Assembly: GCF_036655075.1 (NCBI RefSeq)
Contig: NZ_JAVVQU010000011.1
Location: forward strand, 1 to 64,000
Direction of reading: 5' to 3'
DNA from: Holtiella sp036655075
GTDB lineage: Bacteria; Bacillota; Clostridia; Lachnospirales; Cellulosilyticaceae
DNA length: 64,000 nt
Positions 36,305 to 45,478 of this stretch are shown piece by piece (position 1 is the stretch's first letter; each line of letters begins with the position of its first letter). A program made the position numbers and the translations under genes. Under the pieces are notes generated by a model. It was not told where the DNA came from. It was given only the letters and a program-made list of their open reading frames with translations, and made no database searches.

Positions 36305-36339
36305 CAAAGGTCTAACAATATACTGCCACTATATGTTTA

Positions 36340-36375
36340 CCTTAGTTTTTTATACTGGGAGGTTCTCGAACCAGT
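36340..36375 (-). promoter_or_regulatory. preQ1-I riboswitch aptamer
   Basis: The minus strand reads ACTGGTTCGAGAACCTCCCA then GTATAAAAAACTAAGG. This matches the class I preQ1 aptamer: a CTGG/CCAG stem, the GGTTC...CCTCC core and the A-rich tail AAAAAACTAAGG that forms the pseudoknot. It is the smallest common riboswitch and controls queuosine synthesis and transport genes. A downstream AAGGT/ACCTT helix could compete with the tail. Confidence 0.9.
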
Positions 36376-36437
36376 CCTAGTGTATCCACTAGATTTACTT
36401 TGCTATAGTAGCATGTTTAGCGGTGTATTTCAACTCA

Positions 36438-36492
36438 TAAAAAGCCGATTTTATGTACTTCCCTTAAAGGGGAAATCCCATAAAATCGGCTT
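36438..36492 (-). terminator. Terminator of the cyclophilin gene
   Basis: On the minus strand GCCGATTTTATG pairs with CATAAAATCGGC. An inner TTCCC/GGGAA helix lies in the loop, and five T follow. It separates the cyclophilin gene from the riboswitch leader. Confidence 0.9.
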
Positions 36493-36515
36493 ATCACTTA
36501 ATGAATAGACTGTAA

Positions 36516-37163
36516 TTAGTTCACCTTTACAACAGGTGGTACAGTTTCTCCATTTGTATCTACGGTTACACTTTCAATCACTACAGCTTCTACTGGCTTA
36601 TCTTGTGCACCTGTAGGCACCTTTTCAAGTGCTTCTATGATTTCAATACCTGATGTCACTTGACCAAAGCCTGCATATTCCCCATCTAAATGTGGACTAT
36701 CTGCTGACATAATGAAGAATTGGCTACCTGCTGAATCAGGCATCATACTTCTAGCCATAGAAATAACCCCTTTTGTATGTGGTAAGTTATTGGCTTCATG
36801 GCCATTCCCAGAAAATTCACCTGGAATACTGTAACCTGGGTTACCTGCCCCTGTTCCTTCTGGGTCTCCACCTTGAATCATAAATCCTTCAATAATACGG
36901 TGGAAAGTTAGTCCATCATAAAAGCCTTCATTGGCTAAAGTTACAAAGTTATTTACCGTATTCGGTGCTATTTTAGGATAGAGCTCTAAAGTCACTGTTC
37001 CATAGTCTTTGATATTCATTGTTACAATAGGATTGTTTTCAAGTGCCTGTACTTGTGTCACTGCTGGGTCAGCGGTCTCTGGTGCTTGTGACTTTGCACA
37101 GCCCACTCCCATAAAACTCATACATAAAATCATTGCTACTAATACACTTTTCTTTTGTCTCAT
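36516..37163 (-). CDS. Lipoprotein cyclophilin-type peptidyl-prolyl isomerase
   Basis: Catalyses proline cis-trans isomerisation outside the membrane. The 215-residue precursor has a lipoprotein signal MRQKKSVLVAMILCMSFMGV ending GC, with the lipidated Cys at 22. A compact cyclophilin domain follows, with FHRIIEGFMIQGGDPEGTG (catalytic Arg) and SAGSQFFIM. Firmicute surface cyclophilins help fold secreted proteins. AAGGAG precedes the ATG. It is a single-gene unit with its own terminator. Confidence 0.93.
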   Translation of the reverse strand: MRQKKSVLVAMILCMSFMGVGCAKSQAPETADPAVTQVQALENNPIVTMNIKDYGTVTLELYPKIAPNTVNNFVTLANEGFYDGLTFHRIIEGFMIQGGDPEGTGAGNPGYSIPGEFSGNGHEANNLPHTKGVISMARSMMPDSAGSQFFIMSADSPHLDGEYAGFGQVTSGIEIIEALEKVPTGAQDKPVEAVVIESVTVDTNGETVPPVVKVN

Positions 37164-37264
37164 AACGTTCTCCTTAGCTTTTCTTTGCTCATCTCTAGAT
37201 CCTTATTATAGCATATTCTTCCTGTTATGGGACAAGGTGTTTAGTGCCAAATTATTTTAACTGG

Positions 37265-39562
37265 TTACTTTACAACACTTTCAAATACAAGCTCTGCTGG
37301 TTTAACGCCACTAGGTGCATTTTGTTTCCAATGCATCTGAGCTTTCACCTTAATCGTTCCAGCTGTTGTGGTTGCACGTACAAATACGGCTGCAATACCA
37401 CCTTCTGGACAAATCGGGTTGGCACCAATGGAGTCATCTCCTACAATTTCTCCTTCTCCCTCTACTGAGAATCGAATAGGATACTTATCTGCAGTCATTG
37501 GTACGACATTACCTACGTCGTCTACAACTTTGCAGTAGACCATAACAAGGTCTGACCCATCTGCACGAAGTGGAATATCCATAAAGTCTGCTTCAAGCTG
37601 TAAGCTTCTTTGTACACCTGGTGACTTTCTTACTTGTGTTGCCACAACTTCCCCACCTACTAATGCTTCTACCTTTATAATAGAACGTTCACGCTGTTTG
37701 CAACGTGTTCTTATATTTTTGAAAGTGAAAGGTGGATGCTTCACAGCTAAGTCATCTGCTCCAATCTCTTCTACTAATTCATCATTATGATATAGGCGTA
37801 CACGTTCTGCATTGGAGTACACTGTTACATCATCTGAACTAATTTCTGACCAATAGTTAGCGATAAAGAGGACTACGCCTGCTTCTTCAATATCTTGTTG
37901 ACTTTGGAAGAAGTAATAAGTAAATTTAGGTACACGATATAAATCTAGCGTACCACCCCAACAAGGTGTGACTTGGTAGCCACGATTATGTTCAATTCCT
38001 GGCCATATACCATAGCCACAAATTTTATTATCATTGACCATGTTGATATAGTTTTGTCTACGAGATTGAGGGTCTAATCCGAGGGCACGATCTACTGCTC
38101 TAAGCATGCCTTCTTCACCCCATCCACGAGGCACACGCCAAGCACAGCTTTGGTTATCCCAGTCATCTGGTCTATCATTGTATTCTCTTACCCATACTGG
38201 TGCATGTTCCACGTCACCTTGAACATACTCCTCTCCTTCTGGGTCTAACATATTCTCGTCAAACTCTTTATACAAAATATCTGTTGGCCCATTGTCTGAT
38301 GCAGTGTAGCAATCGTTATAAGGATACTCCGCATGTACAATATTGTGTAAATCCACTTTGAAGCTTTCTGACATATAGCTTTCGTTGAGCATAGGCTCCC
38401 AAATGATAATAGCTGGATTATTGCGTTGCCATCTTACCATATCTTTGACATTTTCTTTCGCACGTTCTGCAAAGATACCTTCTTTGAACCATTGCCAACC
38501 TGGAGCACTTACAATAAGCGTTAATCCATATTCATTACACGCTTGTACAAAGCCTGGTGCAAAAGGATAATGGGAACGAATGTTTTTAAAGCCTGCTTGT
38601 CTTAACTTAAGCGCATCTCTTCTTAACACACTTTCTGGAAGTGCATTTCCAATGTATACATGACTTGCATGGTAGTTAGCCCCTGAAAGTCTTCTAGGTT
38701 CCTCGTTGAATAAGATCCCTTGGTCATAAGTAAATTGGAAAGTACGAATCCCTATTGTCGTGGTGACTTCATCATATACTTTTCCCGCCTCATTTAACTG
38801 TGTAATCACTTGATATAAATAAGGTGTCTCTGGACTCCATAACTGTGGTCTATCTACTTGGATGTCACATTCAAAGTGCTGTGCCTCTCCCCCTTGTAAA
38901 GTTACTTCTTGTGTAGAGGTTCCCACACATACTTGCTGTGCATCTACAATTTGTTGTGTAAGAGTAAAAGTTTTAGCTTCCCTATATTCATTTTTCACAT
39001 GTGTTTTAATATGTACAATGGCACTTTCCTTTGTCACTTCTTTGTAAGAAACAAAAATACCGCCACCTGCTACTTCCTCTGCTAAAAGTGCATGTGTAAT
39101 ATGGAGCGGGTCTACAATATGCATTCTGGCTTCTCTATAAAGTCCTCCATCATAGGTAAAGTCAAGTGCATGTTGTGGTTTACCTGGTGGTACATCTTCA
39201 TTATCTGAGTTATCAAGTTCTACGCGAATCTCGTTCATTACTCCCCACTTAAGAAGTTCTGTCACATCTTGTACCAGTGGTGTATATCCACAGTAATGCT
39301 CACGTGCAAGTTGCCCATTTACAAAAAGTTTACTCACACCCATAGCACCATCAAACTCAAGGATTACTTTTTTATCTTGTAATACCTCTGACATCATCAT
39401 CTCTTTATAATAAGTACATGTTCCTTGATAGTTTACACCTCCACTAGAAATAGCTGGTGTTAAGTCTACCGTATGTGGTAAATGTACTTTTTTAGCTTGT
39501 ATGTTTCCATCCCCTAGTTGGAATGACCAATCGTTATTTAACTTTTCAATAATTCTTGTCAT
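37265..39562 (-). CDS. GH2 glycoside hydrolase (beta-galactosidase/glucuronidase family)
   Basis: A 765-residue enzyme in GH2 order: sugar-binding jelly roll (1-150), immunoglobulin-like domain, TIM barrel and C-terminal beta domains. The proton donor is E394 in WEPMLNES and the nucleophile is E460 in VWVREYND. No signal peptide, so it acts on imported oligosaccharides. AAGGAG precedes the ATG. The divergent AraC-family gene some 160 bases away is the likely activator. The barrel lacks the classical LacZ length (about 1000 residues), so it is better described as a GH2 enzyme of unassigned specificity than as LacZ. Confidence 0.9.
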   Translation of the reverse strand: MTRIIEKLNNDWSFQLGDGNIQAKKVHLPHTVDLTPAISSGGVNYQGTCTYYKEMMMSEVLQDKKVILEFDGAMGVSKLFVNGQLAREHYCGYTPLVQDVTELLKWGVMNEIRVELDNSDNEDVPPGKPQHALDFTYDGGLYREARMHIVDPLHITHALLAEEVAGGGIFVSYKEVTKESAIVHIKTHVKNEYREAKTFTLTQQIVDAQQVCVGTSTQEVTLQGGEAQHFECDIQVDRPQLWSPETPYLYQVITQLNEAGKVYDEVTTTIGIRTFQFTYDQGILFNEEPRRLSGANYHASHVYIGNALPESVLRRDALKLRQAGFKNIRSHYPFAPGFVQACNEYGLTLIVSAPGWQWFKEGIFAERAKENVKDMVRWQRNNPAIIIWEPMLNESYMSESFKVDLHNIVHAEYPYNDCYTASDNGPTDILYKEFDENMLDPEGEEYVQGDVEHAPVWVREYNDRPDDWDNQSCAWRVPRGWGEEGMLRAVDRALGLDPQSRRQNYINMVNDNKICGYGIWPGIEHNRGYQVTPCWGGTLDLYRVPKFTYYFFQSQQDIEEAGVVLFIANYWSEISSDDVTVYSNAERVRLYHNDELVEEIGADDLAVKHPPFTFKNIRTRCKQRERSIIKVEALVGGEVVATQVRKSPGVQRSLQLEADFMDIPLRADGSDLVMVYCKVVDDVGNVVPMTADKYPIRFSVEGEGEIVGDDSIGANPICPEGGIAAVFVRATTTAGTIKVKAQMHWKQNAPSGVKPAELVFESVVK

Positions 39563-39723
39563 GTCTACACTCCTTAGCTTGTTTTGCCTTCTCTGCTTTC
39601 TATCTTAATCCATCTTTAGATAGAGGCACATTTCTTTTTGTGGTATTTCCATATACATTTGTATTCTTTTTCATAATCCTTTATGATTATGTATATACAC
39701 TGACTTAAGGATGAATAAATACA

Positions 39724-40590
39724 ATGGATATTAAAATTGATTTTTTAAACAAAAACCGTTATAACATAGATTTAAATCTATACACCTGTGGTCATGAATC
39801 CTGCCCTTCTGGTATGTGCATTGGGCCTACTGCTCGCTATCACTATATTATTCACTATGTCCTAAAAGGTACTGGTACCTTCAAAATTGATAACCGTGTC
39901 TATAAGCTCAAACCTGGTCAAGGCTTTTTGATTGAACCTGATGTAATAACTACTTATGAATCTGATGACAAGGACCCTTGGGAGTATATGTGGGTTGGTT
40001 TTGTAGGCAGTAAAGCTCCAGAATACTTAAAGCGTGCCAACCTCTCTAGTGCTTCTCCTATTTTTACCTATAAAAAAGGCGAAGCACTAGAAACATGCCT
40101 CGCCCAAATGATTCAAAACCTTAATCGCTCACCTAATAACGATATTTTACTCATTGCTAACTTATACGAGTTCATGTACCTTCTTGTAGATAACAATGAA
40201 CAAACAACTGATTTATCCACTCTTGGCGCTGAAAAACAAACCTACATTGAACAAGCTATGCTCTACTGCGAACACAACTTTCATACTGGGATTACGGTGC
40301 AAGATGTGGCCAACTATATTAAGATTGACCGTACTTATTTAAACAAGCTTTTTCAAGCTTATATTCAAAAGTCTCCCAAACAATTTCTTATGGAGCTACG
40401 TATGAACAAGGCCTGTAAACTTTTACTTGAAACCCATCTAGATATCTACACCATCGCTACCGAAGTAGGCTATCAAAATCAGTTTCAATTCTCAAAGATT
40501 TTCAAAAAATATAAGAGCGTTTCTCCTTCTGAGTATAGGCGTCAAGTCCCTACAGAGTGGTTCCTCATAGGCCCTAATGATCCAAAATAG
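39724..40590 (+). CDS. AraC-family regulator, divergent from GH2 gene
   Basis: A 288-residue regulator: N-terminal cupin sensor with YHYIIHYVLKGTGTFKID (about 38-55) and DPWEYMWVGFVG, and a C-terminal double helix-turn-helix (ITVQDVANYIKIDRTYLNKL, then QNQFQFSKIFKKYKSVSPSE). The layout is that of the sugar-responsive MsmR/RafR type. It probably activates the divergent GH2 gene in response to its substrate. The start has a rather distant AAGGATG. The gene is convergent with the phosphate cotransporter, only six bases apart, with no terminator visible in between. Confidence 0.88.
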   Translation: MDIKIDFLNKNRYNIDLNLYTCGHESCPSGMCIGPTARYHYIIHYVLKGTGTFKIDNRVYKLKPGQGFLIEPDVITTYESDDKDPWEYMWVGFVGSKAPEYLKRANLSSASPIFTYKKGEALETCLAQMIQNLNRSPNNDILLIANLYEFMYLLVDNNEQTTDLSTLGAEKQTYIEQAMLYCEHNFHTGITVQDVANYIKIDRTYLNKLFQAYIQKSPKQFLMELRMNKACKLLLETHLDIYTIATEVGYQNQFQFSKIFKKYKSVSPSEYRRQVPTEWFLIGPNDPK

Positions 40591-40596
40591 ATCCTT

Positions 40597-42246
40597 TTAC
40601 TTATTCTCGTCAAGTACCACCCCTGCAATGTTGGACGCATGGTCCGAGATGCGTTCCACATTGCTGATGGTATCAATAAATACAATCCCCGCCATGGGTT
40701 CACATGCATTTTGTACAAGACGTTTAATGTGACTTGCACGCATATTTTTCTCCATTTTATCTACGTTATCTTCTAATTCAACTGCCTTTCTAGCTAATGC
40801 TACATCACCTACTACATAGGCCTCTAATGCCATTTCTAAACAATTAATCCCCGTTTGGGTAATAAGCAAAAGTTCTCTTCTTGCTTCTTCTGAAAAGACC
40901 GTTTCATCCTGAATCAAGTTTTGTGCCAATTCTGCAATATTGTCAGCATGGTCACCTATTCTTTCAATATCACTAATAATATGAAAAAGATTAGTAATGC
41001 CTAGCGATTCATCTTCTGATAGTGATACATTCCCAAGCTTAATTAAATAGTGATTCAAGCCTTTTTGAAACGCGTTAATTTCTCTTTCTGTCTCAAAAAC
41101 TTGCTCCACCTTATCCTTGTTTTTTTCAAACAAAGCTTGTATGGCTACTTCTACACTGACTTTGGCCATCTCACCCATACGAATAACTTCTGTTATAACA
41201 TTTTCTAAAGCAAAGGCAGGTGTTTCAAATATACGCTCATCCAAGTGTCTCAGTTCCCCTGTCTTTGCTTCGTTCTTCCCTTTGACTAAGTGTTCTGCCA
41301 AATAGACAAGTGTACCTGCAAATGGGAACAATAAAATGGTATTAACGATATTGAAGACTGTGTGTACGACACTAATTTGAGTTACACCAATCATCTGTGC
41401 ACCTAGTTCTGGCACTACAAATTTAAAAAGTATGACTGCTACAATTCCAAACAACACAGAGCCTATCATATTGAACATAAAGTGAATGGCTGCGGCTCTT
41501 TTGGCATTTAAGTTGGCCCCAACACTTGATAAAATAGCGGTAATACAAGTCCCTATATTTTGCCCTAATATAATATAGATGGCTGAATTCCAAGGTACTA
41601 AACTGGCTAATGCCAAAGCTTGTAAAATCCCAACTGAAGCAGAAGAACTTTGAATAATAGCCGTTACACCCGCACCCACCAAAATACCTAAAATAGGGTT
41701 GCTTCCTAAAACGATAAACAGATTCTTAACTTCTTCTAATTCACGAAGAGGCTTAGCTGCATCACTCATAGTGTCAAGGCCTAGGAAAAGTGTGCCAAAT
41801 CCAAATAAGATGGCGCCTGTATGCTTCATTTTTTCTTTTTTAGAAAACATAATTAGTCCAACACCTATGGCGATACACAAAGGCGCCAATACTGAAGGCT
41901 TCAAAAAGCTTGTCCATTCTCCTAGGGACACAATCCACGCGGTCACTGTTGTCCCTACATTGGCACCCATAATAACCCCGACTGCTTGTGTAAGGGACAT
42001 GAGCCCTGCATTCACAAAGCCTACCACCATAACCGTTGTTGCTGATGAACTTTGGATAAGTGCTGTCACTCCTGCACCTACTAAGACACCCAACAAACGA
42101 TTGCTTGTTAAGATGCTCAGCAACTTTTTCATCTTAGGTCCAGCTGCTTTTTGTAGCCCCTCTCCCATATACTCCATTCCAAATAGAAAAAGGCCTAGTC
42201 CACCTACAAAACTTAAGCCTATATTCAACCAATTTACTTGATTCAT
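40597..42246 (-). CDS. Na/Pi cotransporter with PhoU-like domain (NptA/YjbB family)
   Basis: Membrane phosphate transporter of 549 residues. The two inverted QSSS repeats are present: LIQSSSATTVMVVGFVNAG and IIQSSSASVGILQALALA, each in a reentrant loop, with eight to nine helices over the first 310 residues. A cytoplasmic PhoU-like helical domain follows (about 340-549) with IERIGDHADNIAELAQ and VERISDHASNIAG. In bacteria this family handles sodium-driven phosphate movement, import or efflux. No partner gene is adjacent, and regulation cannot be read from the spacer. Confidence 0.93.
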   Translation of the reverse strand: MNQVNWLNIGLSFVGGLGLFLFGMEYMGEGLQKAAGPKMKKLLSILTSNRLLGVLVGAGVTALIQSSSATTVMVVGFVNAGLMSLTQAVGVIMGANVGTTVTAWIVSLGEWTSFLKPSVLAPLCIAIGVGLIMFSKKEKMKHTGAILFGFGTLFLGLDTMSDAAKPLRELEEVKNLFIVLGSNPILGILVGAGVTAIIQSSSASVGILQALALASLVPWNSAIYIILGQNIGTCITAILSSVGANLNAKRAAAIHFMFNMIGSVLFGIVAVILFKFVVPELGAQMIGVTQISVVHTVFNIVNTILLFPFAGTLVYLAEHLVKGKNEAKTGELRHLDERIFETPAFALENVITEVIRMGEMAKVSVEVAIQALFEKNKDKVEQVFETEREINAFQKGLNHYLIKLGNVSLSEDESLGITNLFHIISDIERIGDHADNIAELAQNLIQDETVFSEEARRELLLITQTGINCLEMALEAYVVGDVALARKAVELEDNVDKMEKNMRASHIKRLVQNACEPMAGIVFIDTISNVERISDHASNIAGVVLDENK

Positions 42247-42397
42247 AGTGCCTACTCCTCACTTCATTCTTATGTGACTTTCAATCCTATTAATATGTCC
42301 ATATTGTAGGTAAATTATCTCATTTTATTTGGTTCTTTCCATTCTTTATAGTTTATGGGAGGCAACACAGACTAGGTTCAGAGCATTCCTAGCCTAT

Positions 42398-42438
42398 AAA
42401 AAGGGGTGTTACACTTATCTCATCTAGTGCAACACCCC
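42398..42438 (-). terminator. Terminator after the zinc-ribbon small protein gene
   Basis: Minus strand GGGGTGTTGCACT pairs with AGTG-T-AACACCCC and runs into five T. It lies about 25 bases past the stop codon. Confidence 0.9.
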
Positions 42439-42461
42439 ATCCTACTCCTTCCTACAACTAT

Positions 42462-42704
42462 CTATATAATCTTTCTGACTTCTTCTAATTTGCATTGTTT
42501 GATATAGCGATTTTTATTACTTGTAATGACTACTTCTAACAAATCTGATTTAATCTTATATACTTTACCTTTTAATTTAGTTCCAATTACATTAACAGGT
42601 GTGCCTAATTTGACTTCTTGCAGACCATTTGTTTTCTCACAATCACAAGTATTTTCTTCACTAAAAATTCTTCTACACTCACTACAAAAATAGACTTTGC
42701 TCAT
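42462..42704 (-). CDS. Small Cys-motif (zinc-ribbon-like) protein of unknown function
   Basis: An 80-residue protein preceded by AGGGGGAAAAAGAAG. The N-terminus holds CSEC (C7, C10) and CDC (C20, C22), a likely single metal-binding knuckle. The rest is a small basic beta-type domain (TPVNVIGTKLKGKVYKIKSD, then LLEVVITSNKNRYIKQC). I do not recognise a family. A nucleic-acid or ribosome contact would suit its charge and size but is only a guess. It is monocistronic with its own terminator. Confidence 0.7.
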   Translation of the reverse strand: MSKVYFCSECRRIFSEENTCDCEKTNGLQEVKLGTPVNVIGTKLKGKVYKIKSDLLEVVITSNKNRYIKQCKLEEVRKII

Positions 42705-42805
42705 CTTCTTTTTCCCCCTAGAATTTGTTATTTTTATCCAAGGCTTGTATAAAAACCTGTTACTCTATATATAATAAAGTTTCTTAAAATCTATGACTAA
42801 TTTTA

Positions 42806-42861
42806 AAAACAAAAGCCAAGTCATTTAATCCTTTTTCAACAAGGATTAAATGACTTGGCTT
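42806..42861 (-). terminator. Terminator after the four-helix membrane protein gene
   Basis: A perfect 21-base stem, AAGCCAAGTCATTTAATCCT plus one more pair, encloses a seven-base loop. On the minus strand TTTTGTTTTT follows. Very stable. Confidence 0.9.
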
Positions 42862-42881
42862 CTTGTACGACTCTACACTTT

Positions 42882-43199
42882 TTAGAAAAGCAACTGTAAC
42901 AGTCCTAAGATAAGAGATGCACTTACTATATATTTGGCGATATTTTCATTTTTAAGTTTCTTCATTTTTACAATAAGGGCCACAATAGATAAGAACCCAA
43001 ATCCCCATGCTACTATAGCCTGTACGATATAGTTACTTGGAAAACTTGTTGCGTTGATGAATGCAATGAACATCCCTAATATTACTAAAAAATAGAATAA
43101 TCCATTTTGTACTTTTTTATTTTTTGTAAGAAATAAAAAGGCGATTCCTAATCCTGATGCTACTACAAGTGCGACGAATAAAATTAATAATGCTTGCAT
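42882..43199 (-). CDS. Small integral membrane protein, function unknown
   Basis: A 105-residue hydrophobic protein with four predicted helices (about 2-24, 33-50, 58-80 and 88-104) joined by short Lys-rich cytoplasmic loops (TKNKKVQNG, VKMKKLKNENIAK). CAGGAGG is ideally spaced before the ATG, and a strong terminator follows, so it is expressed as a single gene. No motif beyond hydrophobicity is visible. It lies upstream of the small zinc-ribbon gene and downstream of the VanS-like kinase, with no clear link to either. Confidence 0.72.
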   Translation of the reverse strand: MQALLILFVALVVASGLGIAFLFLTKNKKVQNGLFYFLVILGMFIAFINATSFPSNYIVQAIVAWGFGFLSIVALIVKMKKLKNENIAKYIVSASLILGLLQLLF

Positions 43200-43289
43200 A
43201 ATACCCTCCTGAAATTCGTTTTAATATATTTTTATTATAAGGAGCATTTCTGTATTTTTCACCCTCTTAATTCTGAAGAATTCTGAAGC

Positions 43290-44333
43290 CTAAATAGAGA
43301 GTTTAATCTCTATTTGATATACACCTTCTCCTCCTAGTAGCTCAACTGTTCCTTTGTACTTTTTTGCTAGTTGTTTTATATTTTTTACCCCTATGCCATA
43401 ACTTTCTACTTCCTTCTTCCCTCCTGCATCCGTCTTATTCATTTGTACAAGACTTAACGTATGGTCTAAAAGGCTTACTTTAAATACTATAGCTTGTGTA
43501 GGGGTAGCATATTTAATGATGTTGGACACAAGATTGTCAAATATGCGTACCATATCTTGAGGATTAAGACTTGTCTCAAAGTCTACTAGCTCTTTTAAAT
43601 CTATCTCTACCTGAAAGTCTTCTTCTTCCAAAATATCTTGATATTCTTGTAGTAACTGCTCCACTAACACTTTCCCATCTAAAGTCTCGCCCTCAACTTT
43701 TGCAACAGCCTCTTTATTATAGTCAAAAAGCATCTGAGTCAACTCTTTAATTTGATAAGCTTTACTCTGGATAATACTTGTATAACCTTCAAGTTTTTCT
43801 TCACTCTCATATTTCTTATCTTTTATAAACTCTGTATAAGAAATAATAGCTGTAAGGGGTGTACGAATATCATGAGAAAGGGATTGAATCAGTTCCATCC
43901 GTTCTGATTTCAGCTGTTCTTCATTAGCTATATAATTTTCTAGCATCTGTGCAAGGTTATTTAGGCTACACGCTACTTCAGTAAGCTCATTCTCTCCTAC
44001 AACTTCTACCCTATAAGTAAAGTCCCCTTTTTCTATTTTTTGAATAGCTTCATTAATTTCCAAAATATAAATCAATTTTTGTCCCACCAAATATAAAAAA
44101 ATTACGATAAACACAACTGCTGCACCTATAAAACAAATTTCCTCAATCATCAGCACGACTTTAGGTTCTAAGACTACATTCAATTCAGAGTATCCCTTTG
44201 TCACAGCCTTTTCCGCCAGTGCATAAGCTGTAGTATTCAAAAATCCAAAGGTAAATGCTCCAATAACAAATGACATGATGAGATGTCCCAGTAACGATAA
44301 AGAAAGCTTAGAGAGTTTATATTTTTTAATCAA
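43290..44333 (-). CDS. VanS-like sensor histidine kinase
   Basis: A 347-residue kinase starting at TTG (GAAGGGG upstream), overlapping the response regulator by eight bases. Two membrane helices (about 10-35 and 65-88) flank a short external loop. A HAMP segment (INEAIQKIEKGDFTYRVEVV) leads to the dimerisation His in SLSHDIRTPLTAIISYTE. The ATPase domain keeps the N box DNLVSNIIKYA and YGIGVKNI, but the DxGxG G1 box is not recognisable, as in some clostridial VanS relatives. Signal and targets unknown; no resistance genes are adjacent. Confidence 0.88.
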   Translation of the reverse strand: MIKKYKLSKLSLSLLGHLIMSFVIGAFTFGFLNTTAYALAEKAVTKGYSELNVVLEPKVVLMIEEICFIGAAVVFIVIFLYLVGQKLIYILEINEAIQKIEKGDFTYRVEVVGENELTEVACSLNNLAQMLENYIANEEQLKSERMELIQSLSHDIRTPLTAIISYTEFIKDKKYESEEKLEGYTSIIQSKAYQIKELTQMLFDYNKEAVAKVEGETLDGKVLVEQLLQEYQDILEEEDFQVEIDLKELVDFETSLNPQDMVRIFDNLVSNIIKYATPTQAIVFKVSLLDHTLSLVQMNKTDAGGKKEVESYGIGVKNIKQLAKKYKGTVELLGGEGVYQIEIKLSI

Positions 44334-45012
44334 TATAATACCCCTTCCCCCATGCTGTTTTAATATAGCGTGGGTTTTTATTGTCCTTTTCTATTTTCTT
44401 TCTAAGGTTTTTCACATGTACCATGACAGCATTATCACACACAGCATCTTCTCCCCACACACTAGAGAAAATATTGTCTATAGAAAATATTTTTTTACGA
44501 TGGGTAATAAGTAATTCTAAAATTTTATATTCTGTATGGGTTAGTCCAACCCTTTCATCTCCACACATAACTTGCTGTGCTTCTAAGTTTATTACCAGTT
44601 CTCCAATCTTTATTTCGTTTAATGTCTTTACTACTTGAGGCTGATAAATCTGATAACGTCTTAGCAAAGCTTTCACTCTTAAAAGCAACTCTGAATTTGA
44701 AAAAGGCTTTGTCATGTAGTCATCGCCCCCTGCAGAAAATCCCATCGTTTTATCAGATTCTTGTGAATGGGCACTCAAGAATAAAATGGGTACCACTGTT
44801 GTTTGTCTTATCTTAGATGCTGCAATAAAGCCTGATGTTTGTGGCATATTCACATCCAGTATGATTAAATCCACACTTACGTCTGCTTTGTTCACTGCTT
44901 CTACCCCATCACATGCTACAACAACTTCATAGCCTTCTCCACTTAGTAAAATCGTTAAGATTTCTCGAATTTCTTGGTCATCATCTGCTATTAATATTTT
45001 ATTGGGTTTCAT
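44326..45012 (-). CDS. OmpR-family response regulator (VanR-like)
   Basis: A 228-residue regulator: receiver with acidic pocket IADDDQE, phosphoacceptor Asp in LIILDVNMPQTSG and switch lysine in YMTKPFSN. A winged-helix OmpR domain follows from about residue 130 (LTHTEYKILELLITHRKKIF, then MVHVKNLRKKIE). It forms an operon with the downstream kinase. No transporter or enzyme follows in the same transcript, so the regulated genes lie elsewhere. Confidence 0.93.
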   Translation of the reverse strand: MKPNKILIADDDQEIREILTILLSGEGYEVVVACDGVEAVNKADVSVDLIILDVNMPQTSGFIAASKIRQTTVVPILFLSAHSQESDKTMGFSAGGDDYMTKPFSNSELLLRVKALLRRYQIYQPQVVKTLNEIKIGELVINLEAQQVMCGDERVGLTHTEYKILELLITHRKKIFSIDNIFSSVWGEDAVCDNAVMVHVKNLRKKIEKDNKNPRYIKTAWGKGYYID

Positions 45013-45212
45013 GGAATCTCCTTTTCTCTAATCTATCTCAACTTTACCTCGTCTACTTTATTTTTATATACTACGTCTTCGTTCTGCTCCAAGTATAGCC
45101 TAAGTTTCAGAGGAAAATAACTCCCCAAAATGCTAGAACTTAAATCATCCACTTTTGTTACCTTCTACACTTCGATGCATCTATGTGGCCCTTTATAACT
45201 TCAACTACAACT

Positions 45213-45245
45213 AGAGGGGGTATTGCCCATTTGCAATCCCCCTCT
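45213..45245 (-). terminator. Hairpin after the YwbE gene, possible terminator
   Basis: AGAGGGGG pairs with CCCCCTCT and ATTGC with GCAAT inside. It is very GC-rich for this region. No T-run follows on the minus strand, so it could be a weak terminator or a transcript-stabilising hairpin. Confidence 0.5.
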
Positions 45246-45261
45246 ATATCCTATATATATG

Positions 45262-45459
45262 CTAAGCTTTTATTACTTTGACTCTTCCTACAATACCACT
45301 TTCTAGCATCACTTTTATACCATGGTGATGGTCTGGTGAGCTAGTTAAGATTTTCTTTACAACACCTTCTGTCAATTTCCCACTACGTTGGTCTTGTTTT
45401 TGGACAACACTTACAGCCATCCCTATTTTAATATAACTTCTTTTTGTTCCGTCCATCAT
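45262..45459 (-). CDS. ywbE: YwbE-family protein (DUF2196)
   Basis: A 65-residue protein matching the YwbE family along its whole length: IKIGMAVSVVQKQDQRSGKL, TEGVVKKILTSSPDHHHGIK and GIVGRVKVI. The fold is a small beta barrel. The biochemical role is not established. GAGGAAAC precedes the ATG. It follows the RNase-H-like gene by 19 bases on the same strand, so the two may be co-transcribed. Confidence 0.85.
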   Translation of the reverse strand: MMDGTKRSYIKIGMAVSVVQKQDQRSGKLTEGVVKKILTSSPDHHHGIKVMLESGIVGRVKVIKA

Positions 45460-45478
45460 GTTTCCTCATTTTTCTGTT

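Noticed and set aside
41699..42241. 180-codon plus-strand frame over the Na/Pi cotransporter
   Set aside because: Antisense shadow of a clear transporter gene; composition has no protein-like pattern.
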